A DNA stretch of 64,000 bases. Origin: Apteryx mantelli. Its lineage: Eukaryota; Chordata; Aves; Apterygiformes; Apterygidae. Of the stretch, positions 51,201-62,400 are shown in pieces. The stretch spans positions 21,718,458-21,782,457 of the forward strand of contig NC_089979.1 of assembly GCF_036417845.1 (NCBI RefSeq), read 5' to 3'. Under the pieces are notes generated by a model. The model was not told the DNA's origin. It did no database searches and saw only the letters and a list, made by a program, of their open reading frames with translations. A program made the position numbers and the translations under genes. Position 1 is the first letter of the stretch, and every line of letters starts with the position of its first letter.

Positions 51201-54200
51201 GTTGCATATGTCTAAAATTAGTAACATTTATAGAGCAATTCTGAGTGTACCAGCTCTACTGAGGATATCTGAACAGTTACAGGGAAGAAGTTACACTAAT
51301 GAAACTGAGTTGTAAGGATTAAAAGTTTGTTTGTTTGTCTGTTTGTTACTATGGATTTTGTTTGTATGCTCTCCAGAAAGCTGATTTGTATCGTCTTAAT
51401 AGCCCCAGTGCTCCCACAGGCAGCTTTGTTTGTTCAGAATCATTTTGCTCTTATGTATACACAGGACAAGCCCAGAGCTTGTAGCTGGCTACATTTTTCT
51501 TCCTGATAATATCACTGGACACTTCACAGCTCAGACAGCTAGTTTATTCTTCCAGCTCCTTTTCCCCTACCTTTAGTCAAGTCTGTCATTCTGCTTCCTG
51601 ACTTGTGGATGTCTGGGAATGCAAATTAAAGTCACTTAGTTCTTTATGGAGATGTACGGTAAGCCCTGTAGGAAAGGACAAGGAGATGGTTTTGGGAAGG
51701 CCGCAGAGTGCGCAGTAAGCAAAATATTTGGTAACTTTTTACAGGCCAGAATTTCAGAATACCAATTTTGCTAATTCCAGATAAATGTTTAATAGTTTGG
51801 GGGATAAGATGGACTGCCCTAGTCTTAATCTGTAAGAGCAACTGTCTCAGGATGTCTGCAGGCTCAGATATGGAGAGCTATTTTGATTTATACTAAATTT
51901 GTGTTTTCCTCACAAGCGGGGGGGGGGGGGGGCTAGAAATACACGATGGCTTTCTGTTTGCTTGTTTTTAATGAAGGAAAATGATTAAGTGATTTCCTGG
52001 AACAGTTCTTCAGACAGGGCAGAAATCCACAGTATGTTCTCCAGCTGTAGAGTATATGAAATCTTTCCTTAAAAAAGCAATAGGATAGGGCAGTGTTATA
52101 GCAATAGCATAAATCATGAATTGGGAATATTTTCTGAGTTGCAGATAGTGTTTTCTGTTGCTAAGACAATGACATACTTTTTACATGTCAGGTTAAGGAC
52201 TTTAAACTAATAGTTCTTTCAGGTATTTTTCCAGAATTTGTAAAAACAATTAATAGATAAATCCAGTTATTCTTCTTCTCAGAATAACTGATTTGTCCTT
52301 TCCAGATTGCAGATTTTGGCTTGTCAAAATGGCGTGTGATATCTATGTCACAATCACGAAGTGAAACCTCTTTGCCCGAAGGAGGGACTATTATCTACAT
52401 GCCTCCTGAAGATTACAATCCCAGTCAGAAAACCCGTGCAAGTGTAAAACATGATATCTACAGGTACCTCGTGTTGCTCTCAAGTGAACTTTGCAATTTG
52501 AGTTCAAATTTGAGTTACTGAACTTAGATTTTAGTGCATTTTCAGCAATTTTATTATTTTCAGTAATATTGTAACCATATAAGCAAAATGAATGAGGGGG
52601 AAAAAAAATTGAGTGCTAGCTGGAATTTTTGATCATCCATTTCTTTAGAAAACACTGACAAGTATAATGCTCCAGAAATTAAGCTATAACTATGGAAATA
52701 GACAAAGGAGACTGGTTTCTATAAATGAAAGTTTATCTGTAGAGACAATGTAGGGAGAAAAAACCTGTTCACACTTTTATGTCTATTCACATACCCTTGT
52801 AATTAATGTACACCAATTAACATAATTTGCAGGATATACTTGCGAGAAAGAAGAAAAACACATTTTTGGAAAGGGATTAGAAAAGAAAACAGGGTAATGA
52901 GGGTGGGGGAAGTATAGAGAGATGCCTACTAAAGGGATAACTTTAAGTTTGGGTAGATTTGCTTCAGTCAGCTCTGCTGAGCAGTATCTGGAAGTAGTAG
53001 AGTAGTGGCTACCTGTATTAGAAAGGTGATTGCTCTTAGGATATGAGAGATATGATCAGCTTATTTGAAGAGGTTCTGAGAGCTCAGAATATCTGAGCAA
53101 TCGTGGAGGGAGTTGTCATGAGGAAGTGGACATTCAGCAGCTATGAAGAGGCATATCACTGTGACGAAGCCCATCTCTCTGTTGTGCTCTACTACCTTTA
53201 GATTCAGCTAACTTTGACAGGATTGTATTTTGGGGAGAGATGAGCCAGTCTCAGAGGGACTTACTGATTGCTGGAGAGAGCATTAATTCTTTTAATTATC
53301 CCTTAAGGAGCCCACAAAGCTCCTTGACATTCCTATTCAAAGAATAGGGAGGCTAATATACCTGATCTCCTCACCCTTTAAGGAGAAAATCTGGTCTAGG
53401 ATGATGTTGGAGAGGACTGATGGTATATTATGGGGAGAGAAGGAACAGTGTGATGTCTTGAAAGTCATCTCTTCTGGCCCTTGATTTTAGGGGATTTGAG
53501 TATGGCTGGTGTATTAATGAGTAGAGATGAGAAAGACAAAAAGGTTGTTAGAAAAAAGTTGTGTGCAGAGGAATAAGAACTGAATGGGAGAAAGTAAGAA
53601 AAAATAAGTAAAAGGAACTTAGCAAACTGTTAAATCAGGAAGGAAAGAGATTATTTGAAAAGAGAGAGAAAAGGAATTAAGAAAACAGTATAAGGAGATA
53701 TGCCCGTTCAAGACTGGAAGACAAATGAATATAGAGAGGCAGTGAAGGAAATGGTCACCAGGAAGGTCCTGTAGAAAAATCTGTGCTTAGTAGCAGAAGG
53801 AGATGCTATGAAGAAGAATTAATAAAGGAGAACATGAATAATGTAATGAGGAATCAGCAAGAGGTGATTTGCTGCAGTATTGCAGAATAGAGAGAATAAT
53901 GTTTAGTTGTAGAGAGATTCCAAATGGAATGCAAGGCTGGATGGCTGGTTATTTGTTTGCAGCAGATGAGTCTGAATATTGTTGAGATACTAAACCTACT
54001 TTGTGGATAAGGATCTTTCTTAAGGAAAAAAATCTTAAAAAAAAAAAAAAAAAAAAATTAGCTGAGCAGTATTAACTCTTGTAAAAATAACAATTTACCA
54101 TGACAAATAAATCAGTATTCTTGAATTTTTCAGGAGTACATGAAAAACAGTCTTTCTAACACAGATTCGTTTTATGACACTGTGAATTGAATAAGTAATT

Positions 54201-57200
54201 AGGAAGGCTTAATTAAATGATTAATTTTAAGTGTGAGTTATATTCTTAATTTTTTTTATTCTTACTAGTTGGTACCTGTTAAATTATCAAAGCTTAGAGG
54301 CAATTAAATGAAACTCTATACAAAATTTGGTATTTTTTGGTGATCTAGGAAAATACTGTCTTTATGTAGCTATTTGAGTAGCTGAGCAAACACTCTGACA
54401 AATGTCATTCATCTTAAAAAAAAAAAAAAAAAATTCTTTATATAGTTTCACTTAAAATTTTCATAAAAGTTTCAATGGAATTTGGATTATAATTATTAAA
54501 AAGTAACATTTAACTTTTTAAAAATCAAAGTGTTAATGTTCTGAAAAAATAAGGGGGAAGAGGTGAGTTTATAAGGATATGTTTTACACTGAGTGATAGT
54601 TTCTTAAACAGCGAAGAACTTTTGCTCACTTCTTTTATATTTTAGAACTACTAGATTAATTCCTAACACCAAATTCCTGTCCTTAAATAGGACAGTCAGA
54701 TCTGGGGTTTGTACTGTTTTATTTTTTCATTTCCTTTACCCACATTGTTGACTTTTATGTAAGAAGTCAATACTTCCTTTAGATGAAATAATCTAATATG
54801 ACTTAAATTAAAAACCTCTTTGAAGTTACCTTCTGATTAATATATCGTGACGACTGAAGAGCGCAGTTGTCCTCCAAACGGTGGAAGAGATTGGTATTCA
54901 CGAGCCGCTTCCCGTTCCAGTCGATGTGCGTGGAAAACCAGCTCTGTTTTGATGCGTGGGCAGACGTGCCTTCAGTCAGGTGGCTCTAGGTGTGGGTGCT
55001 CCTCCGAGGAATCCCTTTGCTAAAGCGAACGCTGCGCGTGAAGCGACATCTCTCCCTACCGAAATGATGGCGAGTGTTCATGGCACGCAGGGTCCTGCTC
55101 TCCGGGGAGCAGCCGAGGGCGGTGGGGAGACTCTGGGCTTGCTTTAGGTTGCCTACCGAGATTTAAACTGCAGGCTTTATGTTTCACTCTGTATGTAATT
55201 CACTGCATGCAGTAGAGCAGGGCCTGTACAGATCTGGAAGAGGCGCTTACGCTCCACGTAGCTTTTCTGTGCTTAAAATTATGAACTAGTCGCAGTTGAA
55301 GTCACTGGTAATATTCCTGCTAGTTTTCATATGTCTGGGGCATCGTTGTAGTTAGCTGTGGTCAGTCTAGCGTGCGCCATGCAGGATCATTTTAGTGGAA
55401 TGTTTTTAGTAAAATGTAAAGCTGAGCACACTGCTTTATCAAGTGGCAATCTAAAATAATGTATTTTATACTTTTTATACTTTAAACAGCTATGCAATTA
55501 TTATGTGGGAAGTGATGACAAGGAAACAGCCTTTCGAAGGTAAGAATGTATCTTTTAATTTATTTTTCTAGCCTTATATATAACTAAAGCTGACACCTTG
55601 GCACCTGAGAACTTCATTTTAGGGGTTGCTTTGTAATCATCCAGCTTGTAAGTCTGTTGAATAACAGATTGAGTTATTTCTCAAATTAAACTCTCTATCT
55701 TTTTTAAACTGCCATGTTGTTTGATAAATTCAAAATACATTTTTTTGTAAAAAGAAATACTGCTTTCTTTTGATGAACTATAAATACTTGGTCTGCAATC
55801 TAAATTGTTCTTCCTGTAGTGAACTATTTATATTGCATATATTTCTAATGAATGCATGATATCTATTTTGACAGAAGTTATAAACCCCTTGCAGATAATG
55901 TATAGTGTGTCACAAGGACAGCGACTAGACTTAAGTGAAGAAAGTTTATCAATGGACATTCCTCATCGAGCACTCGTCACAAGATTGATAGCAAGTGGAT
56001 GGGCACAAAATCCAGATGAAAGACCATCATTCTTAAGTGAGTTTACCTTGCATAATGAAAAAAAGATTTTTAAGTTGCCAGATTTCTGTCTAATGCAGTA
56101 TTTATAGAGCACTGTTGCAGTCGCAAAAGGGAAATGGTAAAGACATGAAAAGTTATATCAGGACAGTCATGCTGAATAAACATCATGTGATAAGATGCTT
56201 GTCTGCTTCCGTCATGTCTATAAACAGACATTTATGAATGGAACTACATATGTGCAATAAAACCAACTTGTTAGTTGGAGTATTTTGCATTTGCTGTCTC
56301 TGTAATTTCCCTGTGGAAAAGTAATACCATTTGTTTAACTACTTGCGCTGCATTTTTTGTTTATTTTTGAAGGGCAGATTTTGTTTTAAGAAGAAGTAAA
56401 AAAAAAAAAAAAAAGTGAAGTATACAGTGAACACTGAAGTTTGTGAGCCATCTGGTGAACACACCAGCAAATTATTGCACATCAGATGAGCTATAGTGAT
56501 TTCATCTTGCGTTTGCATAACATCGGTATAAATCTTTTTTGCTGATACTTAATCTAGAATGTTCTAAATTTCCATTTCTTTGATTGTTCCACCTCTGGGA
56601 ATGAGCAGGAACTGTGGTTGAGCCCACACACTTAACTTTCCTGGGTGCTTTTCATCTTTCATTTGAAAGTGTGAAAAGCTTCTTAATTTTGTGGTGACTT
56701 TTGGCTCGTGTTTGGTTGTTGTGTAAAGGTAATGCCATCCAAATTGGCAGAAAGTAATTACCAATTTTCAAATGCAAAATTTGCTCTTTTCGGTGTTGGT
56801 ATAGTCCCATATGTCAAGGTTGTGAATCTGACAGTGTTTCATGCAACTGTCTAGCTGTACTTGTTTAATTTGAATGTACTTTAAGAACTCCATCCCACTC
56901 TTTTAGAAAATGTGATCCCAATTATGTAGGGAAAGCTGGATTATGTTGGAAAAACAAAAAATAAAATATGAAAGTTATTAAAAGCATTCAACTTTAGAAC
57001 AGTAAAAATAGCTCTGGATTAAGCAATCGTATATTGTAAGGGTTTCTCACTGCTTAGATTGAAGATGGAATTCCTCATACCTGAAATACCTTTCTATTTT
57101 TTTCTCTTTTTTAATGCTATAAATATAGGTTAACAATATTTCATTTGTATATTTGGTGAGCAGAAGCTGGATTATTATTTTTAAAACCACTATAAGCTTA

Positions 57201-60200
57201 CCTTCTTTAAGTTGGAAAGTGTTAGAAGATTGCTTTTCAGATATCTCAGAAAGAAATGTTCATAATTACAGGATTTTGGACCAGTTTTGCAGAGGAAAAA
57301 ATTGGGACACATCTAAACACATACAGCATCTTGGTGTTTGGTTTGGTAGCTGATACTGTCTAACATGAATGACATGCCCTTTCTGAGGCATTCTGATTTT
57401 TACTTTGAAGAACATTTTGAAATGTAATTTTATTTTAGAGTGAATCTGGTTTGTTCGATTTTAATTTGTGGATTTTTTTTCTCTCCAAGCAAGGAAATAA
57501 TATCTATTCATATTATTCTCTAAAATCAAAAAGAATAAACACATCATAATATTTCCTTAGGCATTCTTGTTTTCCTGTGTCAGTTTAAAAAAAAAAAAAG
57601 TCAAAGAAGCATGAAAGGCTGTGGTCACACTGACGGAGTGATTGCCAGGCGTATGTAGTAGAGTGTGAGCTCTCTTGGTTTCTGTTATTACTACTATGTT
57701 CATTGTAAGATGATTTTTTAAGAAAACATGCATTGCTCTTCCCCTTTTTTTTCTACTTTACCCTCATAAAAAGAAAGAGGAAGTAAAGCTAGGTTTTTAA
57801 GTTCATACAACAGCTGTTGCAAAATTAAGGGAACTAAAGCTCACTGAATGGGAAATTTTGCAATTACCATAACATACGAAGAAAAAAATATAGCCCAACG
57901 CTCTTTTTCCTAAAAAAACTTTAAATAGAAAAGCTTAGATAATTCATCTGCTCCTTTTATAAAAGAAGGGACAAAGACTACTTTTTCTCTTGTTTTTGCA
58001 TAGCTCTGCATTTTTGATGATCTAGTCTTGAAACATATATTTACAACTTAATAATAACCAATAAAAATTAACAATACTCATACTTCAGTATTGTAAGTGG
58101 CCTGCCAAAACTACAAACTCCATTTTAGCTGATGCAAGAAAACAAGAATCCCACAAGAATGTGTCTTGAGGATGACAGTGAAAAAATGTACTATGGGAAA
58201 ACTATGGTAAAATTAGAGTAAAAAATAGAAGTATGTTACTAAAGTTACATTGTGACAGATTGTCAGTACTGTAAATGTGCTTTGCAGGATCGGTGATGCT
58301 CATAGAGAAACAGTAGAAGTTATGATACACTGTTGTCCTTTTCTGAGGTTTTCTTAGAGTTGAGCATAGTTTCAAAAAGGCGTTTCTGTAATACAGTCAT
58401 CTCAGAATTGAAATATTAGTTCTGCAAACCTTTAAGAGAGTAAGGGAGCATGGCACAAGTTGCCACTTGTTTATTGAATTGTCATGTGCCTCCCTATGTA
58501 AATAGATGTCTCAGTTTCTCTGATAACTGCTTTTGGTGGGTATGAGGACATTATCGTTTGAATTCAGTGGATGCGATAGGTCAGTACCTTGACTATCACT
58601 GTCTTTTCTGACCATGCCTCACAGCATCTGTTCTGGATATTGCTGTGTGGATTCTTTGTTTATTTTTCTTTAGACATCTTCTGGAGCAGAAAGACAGCAA
58701 GCCACTCTGAAGTCTTGTGCTTTTTTTGTCCCATTTAGCAAATCAGGCTTGCTGGGTCTGCCTTGGAATATAGCAAACCCATCAATCTGTCCATTCCAGG
58801 AATGCAAGACTTGCAATCTGGCACAGTCCTGGATCTCTTTTGGTACAAAGAGCTGAGGTACCCAGGCTTCTGATCAGGACGGTTTGTTTCAGTGCTATAA
58901 AAACTGTTGCATTTTAAACAGGTGAGAGCAAAAAACTTCTGTTTAGCAGCGTAGGTATTTTGATGTGTATCAATAGAGAAAATAATTTTGTAAATGTAAG
59001 TACATTTTGAAATGTAAAAAAGCTTTAGCAATGTGAAAACGTAATATCCACATTAAATCATTCAGCAAAGTATTCTTTCTTTATTTAGAATGTTTGATAG
59101 ACCTTGAACCAGTCCTGAGAACATTTGATGAAATGGCTATGCTGGAAGCAGTAATTCTGTTAAAGAGATCAAAGGTAAGTAGCTTTTGTTACAGTCGTAG
59201 AAAATGAATTGAACATTTCTATTAGCAAGCAAAAGTTATTTCATTTGTCATTTATCTAATCTTGTATCTGGCTTAAGCGTGTGCTTGTGCAGACCTGTCG
59301 TCTTGTAGCCAAAAGTTAATACAACACGTCTCTTTCAGTCGCTATATGAATCACAGTGTATTCACAAGAGTGGAAAGAAAACAAATGCAGATCAGACGTC
59401 TCTAAATATACCTCTGAATCTTAATCCACAAGAGGTAAATATTTTATATGTTGCATGTGGTCCTTCCTTGATATGTCAGCATCATTAAAGATCTTGAGAG
59501 CTTTAAAAGGGGGAGGAGGAGGTTAATTTAGTAAGGGGGAATTGTTCTGCAGTTTACCTTCTTATGCAGTCAGGGAAGGCGTAAAGTGCATTGGTTGAGT
59601 CAGGCTGCAACACATGCATAACCATGTAGATGGAGATAGTAAAGGGTGGGTGAGCAGAAATAGGAAGGCCATGTTCAGTATATCCTCAAAGTGTGGGAAA
59701 GCATCCGTTCCAAGAGGAGTGCAGCGCACAAGGTCTGCAACTTGGATTGCAAGAGGTTGTCTTCTGCTCCCTTCCGTCTTCCTGGAGTTTGCTTATATAG
59801 GATCATATAGATTTCTTTTTAAATTTTGATTCTTAATACTGCTTCTGTTCATTCTTACTAATAGTCAGTCTTGTATACAAAATGGCTCTCAGCTTTGGAA
59901 AAACACGGGTATTAGGATTAGGTGTATTTTTTTTTCTGTCTTACTGTATTTTAATAGTCCACTGAGCCCTAAGACTCTAGGGGAAAGACAGTGATGGGAA
60001 GGTATTTTGTAAATCATTGCAACTTCTTATATATTTAATGTACATTTTCATTATATAATTGGATTCATTTCAGGAAATGCATTCTGCTTCCACACAATAT
60101 GATGCACTTCCCCTTCAGAGCATCCCTCCAGATGTATCAACATTCAAGTCTGTTCCCAAGTACAATATCCTCTCATCAGGTAGAGACACTCATGACTTCA

Positions 60201-62107
60201 TATAAATTAAGTTACCATTGTGTCTTTATGCTCCCATTGTGGCATTGTATTTGTATAGTAGATAGTTGGATTTCTGTTTATGTCAGAAAAGAAGTGCATT
60301 TCATTACTGTAAACTTAGTGCTCTGACTGAAAAAACTAGTGTATTCTAGCTCTGACTTTCTTTTTCTGTCACTTGACAAATCCCCACACCTCACAGCTTT
60401 GGTTTTCCTTTTCACGGTAAGGAGTGCAGTGATACTGTTTACTTTTCCCTTCAGACTCTTGGCAGTTTAGTTAGTTGTTCATGAAGTGCTCCTAAAAATT
60501 AAATGGATAAAGATTTTGAGGGGCTCTTACAGCTGAGTAACCTGAAAGTTTCTCATATAGCCTCTAGATCACTTCTCATTCAATAAATAAAAAGGCTTTA
60601 ATAAATAGCATTTGGCTTGGAAAAGTATATGCTCAGATCTTTTGCAGTTATCACCTTTTGTCTCAAAGGCTGAACGAAAGCTAGCAAAAGTCCTAAACAA
60701 AACTCAATTTTGAAGTGTTGCTGACATCAGAGGATCAAAATACATACATCCATAGCATCAAAATGCTATGGGACCCAGATGGAACAGCAATACAATGTGA
60801 AACTAAAATTGAATTTAACTTTTTCCTTATGAAAGAATGCAAAATTCTATATTTCAAAAGAATGAAGCATCCTTTGGCATTGCAGGGACCAATGGTGTGA
60901 AAGCACACAAGACAGTTGACTTTACTGCTGTAGAGTAGGGCATCAAAAGTGTTCTGGGACACTGCAAAGCTGGAGGTATTCTGGCAGAAATAGGAAGAAG
61001 GCAGTTTCTCTTTCCAGCTCCTGTTACAACACATCTACGATTCTGAGCAGGCACTCAATGTCCTAGAAAGATATAAATACAGTCTGAAATTCCAGGGAAA
61101 ATACAAATTATAAGAAACTTGAGGGATTTAAGTTAGTAAGTGGCAGCAAGTAAGCATACTGTAGTTCCACTGTCTTTCAACCCAAGTATTTATCATTATA
61201 CATATCATAGAAATCTTAATAATGAAGAATAACATTTAGTTACTAAGCTTAATAGGAATATTGTGACAAATTTGAGAAAATGGAATATTATATTGAATGT
61301 GAGTATGGAGTATAAATGTAATCAGATAAGATAATGATAAATGTTGGCCCTTCTTGCTGCTGATTCCTGTTTAAAAACTGTCATATCTGCCTGTGGGCAT
61401 CATCAAGGAGACTATGGTGACTCTGTAAAGGACTGCCAACTGAGCAAACTGTTGTATGTATGCATATACACTGTACAGACTGTGAAAACAGTATCTATTA
61501 AACTGTTTGTCACAAGGTGTCCACCCTGATTATAAAACCATGATTTTGTCCATGTGCAAAATATATCAGTACTTAATGAAGGAGAGCAATTCTGCTCATG
61601 GCATTGATCTGTGATCTATTTCTAACCACAATTAGAAACAATGAAATTGCTATAATGACTGTTTAAGCCCTATCAACTTTGAAATAGTTGACAAGAAGAT
61701 CTCATTTTCGTACCTGTGCTGCCTAGAAAAAATATATGAAATTCTTCGTATAGTTTTCATTCTTCATTCTTTCATTTAATTCTTTGTGGGAGGTCACAGA
61801 AGATAATGTTCCATAATTTATTGATTTATTTTGGTGGGACCCAGCTGTGCTGTCCTCATTATTCTGGACACTGTAAATATAGAGATAGCTATAGTCTGTC
61901 CTGAAAAATTTGCTTTCTAAGAAAACAGGAAATTCATGCTGGTGACAATGAATCCAATCAAGTATAAGATGCAAGTTGTAAAATTGTATCAGCAGGAAAA
62001 ATCAAAAGCTTGGAACTGTTGTCTGCTCTAGCTGTTTAAATGTTACCTGGTTTGTTTCAGGTACTACAGCAGAAGAGATAGCACTATATCCATATAACCA
62101 TAGTTTA
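45010..62107 (+). CDS. RIPK2: RIPK2, receptor-interacting serine/threonine-protein kinase 2, 10 coding exons, 3' incomplete
   Basis: Seen: ten exons (join 45010-45200, 48340-48493, 49759-49914, 52306-52463, 55490-55539, 55875-56036, 59089-59174, 59339-59434, 60074-60179, 62061-62107) splice with AG/GT borders into 402 codons without a stop. Residues: glycine-rich loop GAYGTV 35-40, VALK with ATP lysine K55, helix-C E74, gatekeeper T101, catalytic HHDLKTQN 150-157 (D152; HHD instead of HRD), DFG 170-172, MPPE 199-202, and [11 protein letters not shown] in the C lobe. Known family role: cytosolic adaptor kinase recruited by NOD1/NOD2 through its CARD; it is ubiquitinated and drives NF-kB and MAPK signalling. 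S182 and K215 align with the human activation-loop autophosphorylation site S176 and ubiquitin site K209 (offset of six, recalled). Human RIPK2 is about 540 residues with the CARD at about 430-540, so the CARD lies past the window end. Inference: this is a functional orthologue, since all catalytic residues are intact. Confidence 0.97.
45214..45235 (+). repeat. (GGGGCC) hexanucleotide tract, 3 units plus GGGG
   Basis: Three GGGGCC units followed by GGGG begin 13 bases after the exon-1 donor. Four G4 runs separated by CC can form a G-quadruplex in DNA or nascent RNA. Confidence 0.9.
45907..45975 (+). repeat. RIPK2: imperfect TG-rich microsatellite, RIPK2 intron 1
   Basis: Interrupted TG/TA dinucleotides (TATATGTGTGTGT ... 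GTGCACGTGTGTGTATATAC), alternating purine-pyrimidine for much of its length. Confidence 0.8.
46376..46455 (-). mobile_element. possible SINE (MIR-type) fragment in RIPK2 intron 1
   Basis: GGGGAACTGAGGCAATC after AAATTTTGACAAAA resembles the reversed MIR stretch CATTTTACAGATGGGGAAAC with TGAGGCACAG. Only this block is convincing. Confidence 0.4.
48340..48493 (+). CDS. RIPK2: RIPK2 coding exon 2 (residues 64-115)
   Basis: The acceptor is a long pyrimidine run ending TTCTTTAAG. The first base completes codon 64 (Ser). The exon encodes helix C ([12 protein letters not shown]74) and the strand-4/5 region up to the gatekeeper T101 and hinge EYM. The donor GGG|GTAAGTG is close to consensus. Phase 0 at the end. 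Confidence 0.96.
49331..49344 (+). repeat. RIPK2: C14 homopolymer, RIPK2 intron 2
   Basis: Fourteen C after a CT-rich lead-in. Confidence 0.9.
49488..49523. repeat. RIPK2: perfect 17-bp inverted repeat, 2-base centre, RIPK2 intron 2
   Basis: Left arm 49488-49504 begins TAATTCATGATTG; centre CT; right arm 49507-49523 ends CAATCATGAATTA. A partial direct copy of the left arm (AACTCATGATTAAC) lies just upstream. Confidence 0.95.
49759..49914 (+). CDS. RIPK2: RIPK2 coding exon 3 (residues 116-167)
   Basis: Acceptor TTTTGCTAG and donor AAG|GTAGAG; exactly 52 codons, phase 0 at both ends. It carries the catalytic loop HHDLKTQN with D152 as proton acceptor and N157 as metal ligand. The histidine where most kinases have arginine is a known trait of RIPK2, not a defect. 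Confidence 0.97.
51325..51347 (+). repeat. RIPK2: GTTT tetranucleotide microsatellite, RIPK2 intron 3
   Basis: GTTT repeated about five times with one GTCT unit. Confidence 0.85.
51918..51932 (+). repeat. RIPK2: G15 homopolymer, RIPK2 intron 3
   Basis: Fifteen consecutive G in the sense strand. Confidence 0.9.
52306..52463 (+). CDS. RIPK2: RIPK2 coding exon 4 (residues 168-219, splits codon 220)
   Basis: Acceptor CTTTCCAG and donor CAG|GTACCT. It starts with IADFGLSKW (DFG 170-172), continues through a serine-rich activation segment (S180, S182, S184, S186, S189), then [10 protein letters not shown] and the stretch with K215, which corresponds to the human ubiquitin acceptor K209. Confidence 0.97.
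54037..54057 (+). repeat. RIPK2: A21 homopolymer, RIPK2 intron 4
   Basis: Twenty-one A. An A18 run follows at 54416-54433. No element body with a 3' end here is recognised. Confidence 0.9.
54841..55400. other. CpG-rich block within RIPK2 intron 4
   Basis: I count 24 CpG dinucleotides between 54841 and 55160, at close to even base composition, inside an otherwise AT-rich, CpG-poor intron. It ends about 90 bases before exon 5. No coding similarity is recognised. The short open frame at 54956-55147 has no known motif. It could be an intragenic promoter or enhancer, or a relatively young insertion whose CpGs have not decayed. Confidence 0.65.
55490..55539 (+). CDS. RIPK2: RIPK2 coding exon 5 (residues 220-236, splits codon 237)
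   Basis: A 50-base microexon-like exon. Acceptor TTTAAACAG, donor AAG|GTAAGA. It encodes [17 protein letters not shown], the helix-F region of the kinase C lobe. The phases at both ends match exons 4 and 6. It is too short to be found as a free-standing open reading frame. Confidence 0.95.
55540..55874 (+). other. RIPK2: RIPK2 intron 5
   Basis: 335-base AT-rich intron with normal borders (GTAAGA / TTGACAG). Nothing else seen. Confidence 0.9.
55875..56036 (+). CDS. RIPK2: RIPK2 coding exon 6 (residues 237-290, splits codon 291)
   Basis: Acceptor ATTTTGACAG, donor TTAA|GTGAGT. It encodes [14 protein letters not shown] through [13 protein letters not shown], the C-lobe end with the conserved R286 of kinase subdomain XI. 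Reading through the donor adds 23 residues before a stop at 56105-56107 (see findings). Confidence 0.96.
56037..59088 (+). other. RIPK2: RIPK2 intron 6
   Basis: 3.1 kb AT-rich intron. The 5' end carries the stop and AATAAA signals noted separately. Poly-A runs lie near 56399-56414 and 57589-57599. No exon is seen. Confidence 0.85.
56175..56261 (+). terminator. RIPK2: possible intronic polyadenylation signals in RIPK2 intron 6
   Basis: AATAAA occurs at 56175-56180 and 56256-56261. The second is followed by a GT-rich stretch (about 56268-56330), the usual arrangement of a cleavage site. They lie 70-150 bases after the stop codon reached by reading through exon 6. Use is inference. Confidence 0.35.
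59089..59174 (+). CDS. RIPK2: RIPK2 coding exon 7 (residues 291-319)
   Basis: Acceptor TTCTTTATTTAG, donor AAAG|GTAAGT. It encodes [16 protein letters not shown] and the following helix, the last segment of the kinase fold. Ends in phase 0. Confidence 0.95.
59339..59434 (+). CDS. RIPK2: RIPK2 coding exon 8 (residues 320-351), linker
   Basis: Acceptor CTCTTTCAG, donor GAG|GTAAAT; 32 codons, phase 0 at both ends. It encodes the start of the low-conservation linker between kinase and [16 protein letters not shown] resembles the human linker at the matching place (recalled). The intron before it is only 164 bases. Confidence 0.9.
59435..60073 (+). other. RIPK2: RIPK2 intron 8
   Basis: 639-base intron with GTAAAT / TTTCAG borders. 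No repeat or RNA gene recognised. Confidence 0.85.
60074..60179 (+). CDS. RIPK2: RIPK2 coding exon 9 (residues 352-386, splits codon 387), linker
   Basis: Acceptor TTCATTTCAG, donor TCAG|GTAGAG. The linker is rich in Ser, Pro and Thr and has no catalytic motif. The call rests on borders, phase and an open frame, since the linker is poorly conserved. Without splicing the frame would stop at 60203-60205. Confidence 0.85.
60180..62060 (+). other. RIPK2: RIPK2 intron 9
   Basis: 1.9 kb intron between two linker exons. The open frames on both strands near 60715-61054 have no recognisable motif. No repeat is called with confidence. Confidence 0.75.
62061..62107 (+). CDS. RIPK2: RIPK2 coding exon 10 (residues 387-402), linker
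   Basis: A 47-base exon. Acceptor GTTTGTTTCAG, donor TTTA|GTGAGT. It begins in the phase left by exon 9 and encodes [16 protein letters not shown]; the NHS may match NHSW in the human linker (recalled). A stop follows at 62138 if the donor is not used, so the exon cannot extend far. The next exon must begin in phase 0. Confidence 0.78.
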
Positions 62108-62400
62108 GTGAGTTCATCTACTGTTCTTGGATTTTGCTGAGCATTTTGGGGAACAAGCTAAACATTCTTTTCGGAAATTAGATTTTATATTTCAGTTGAG
62201 GAATGTGTCCATGTATATTCTAGAATCACAACTGTGTCTTGAAACAGTGCTGACAAGTACTGACAGGAGCAGCATCTCCTCCTTTACAACTTGCTTCTGC
62301 ACTGGTAGGGTCTGCACAGGAAACTATTTTTCCATCTGCAACCTCATAGTCACGCTTAGGTGATATACAAATAGGTCTCTAAATATTAAGTTTAGCACTA

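Larger units (their letters stand above)
49915..52305 (+). other. RIPK2: RIPK2 intron 3
   Basis: 2.4 kb intron. It contains a GTTT-type microsatellite (51325-51347), a G15 run (51918-51932) and, at 50676-50903 on the minus strand, a GC-richer open frame of unclear origin described in the findings. Confidence 0.85.
52464..55489 (+). other. RIPK2: RIPK2 intron 4
   Basis: 3.0 kb intron. It holds a strongly purine-biased + strand at about 53530-53930, A21 (54037-54057) and A18 (54416-54433) runs, and the CpG-rich block next to exon 5. Confidence 0.85.
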
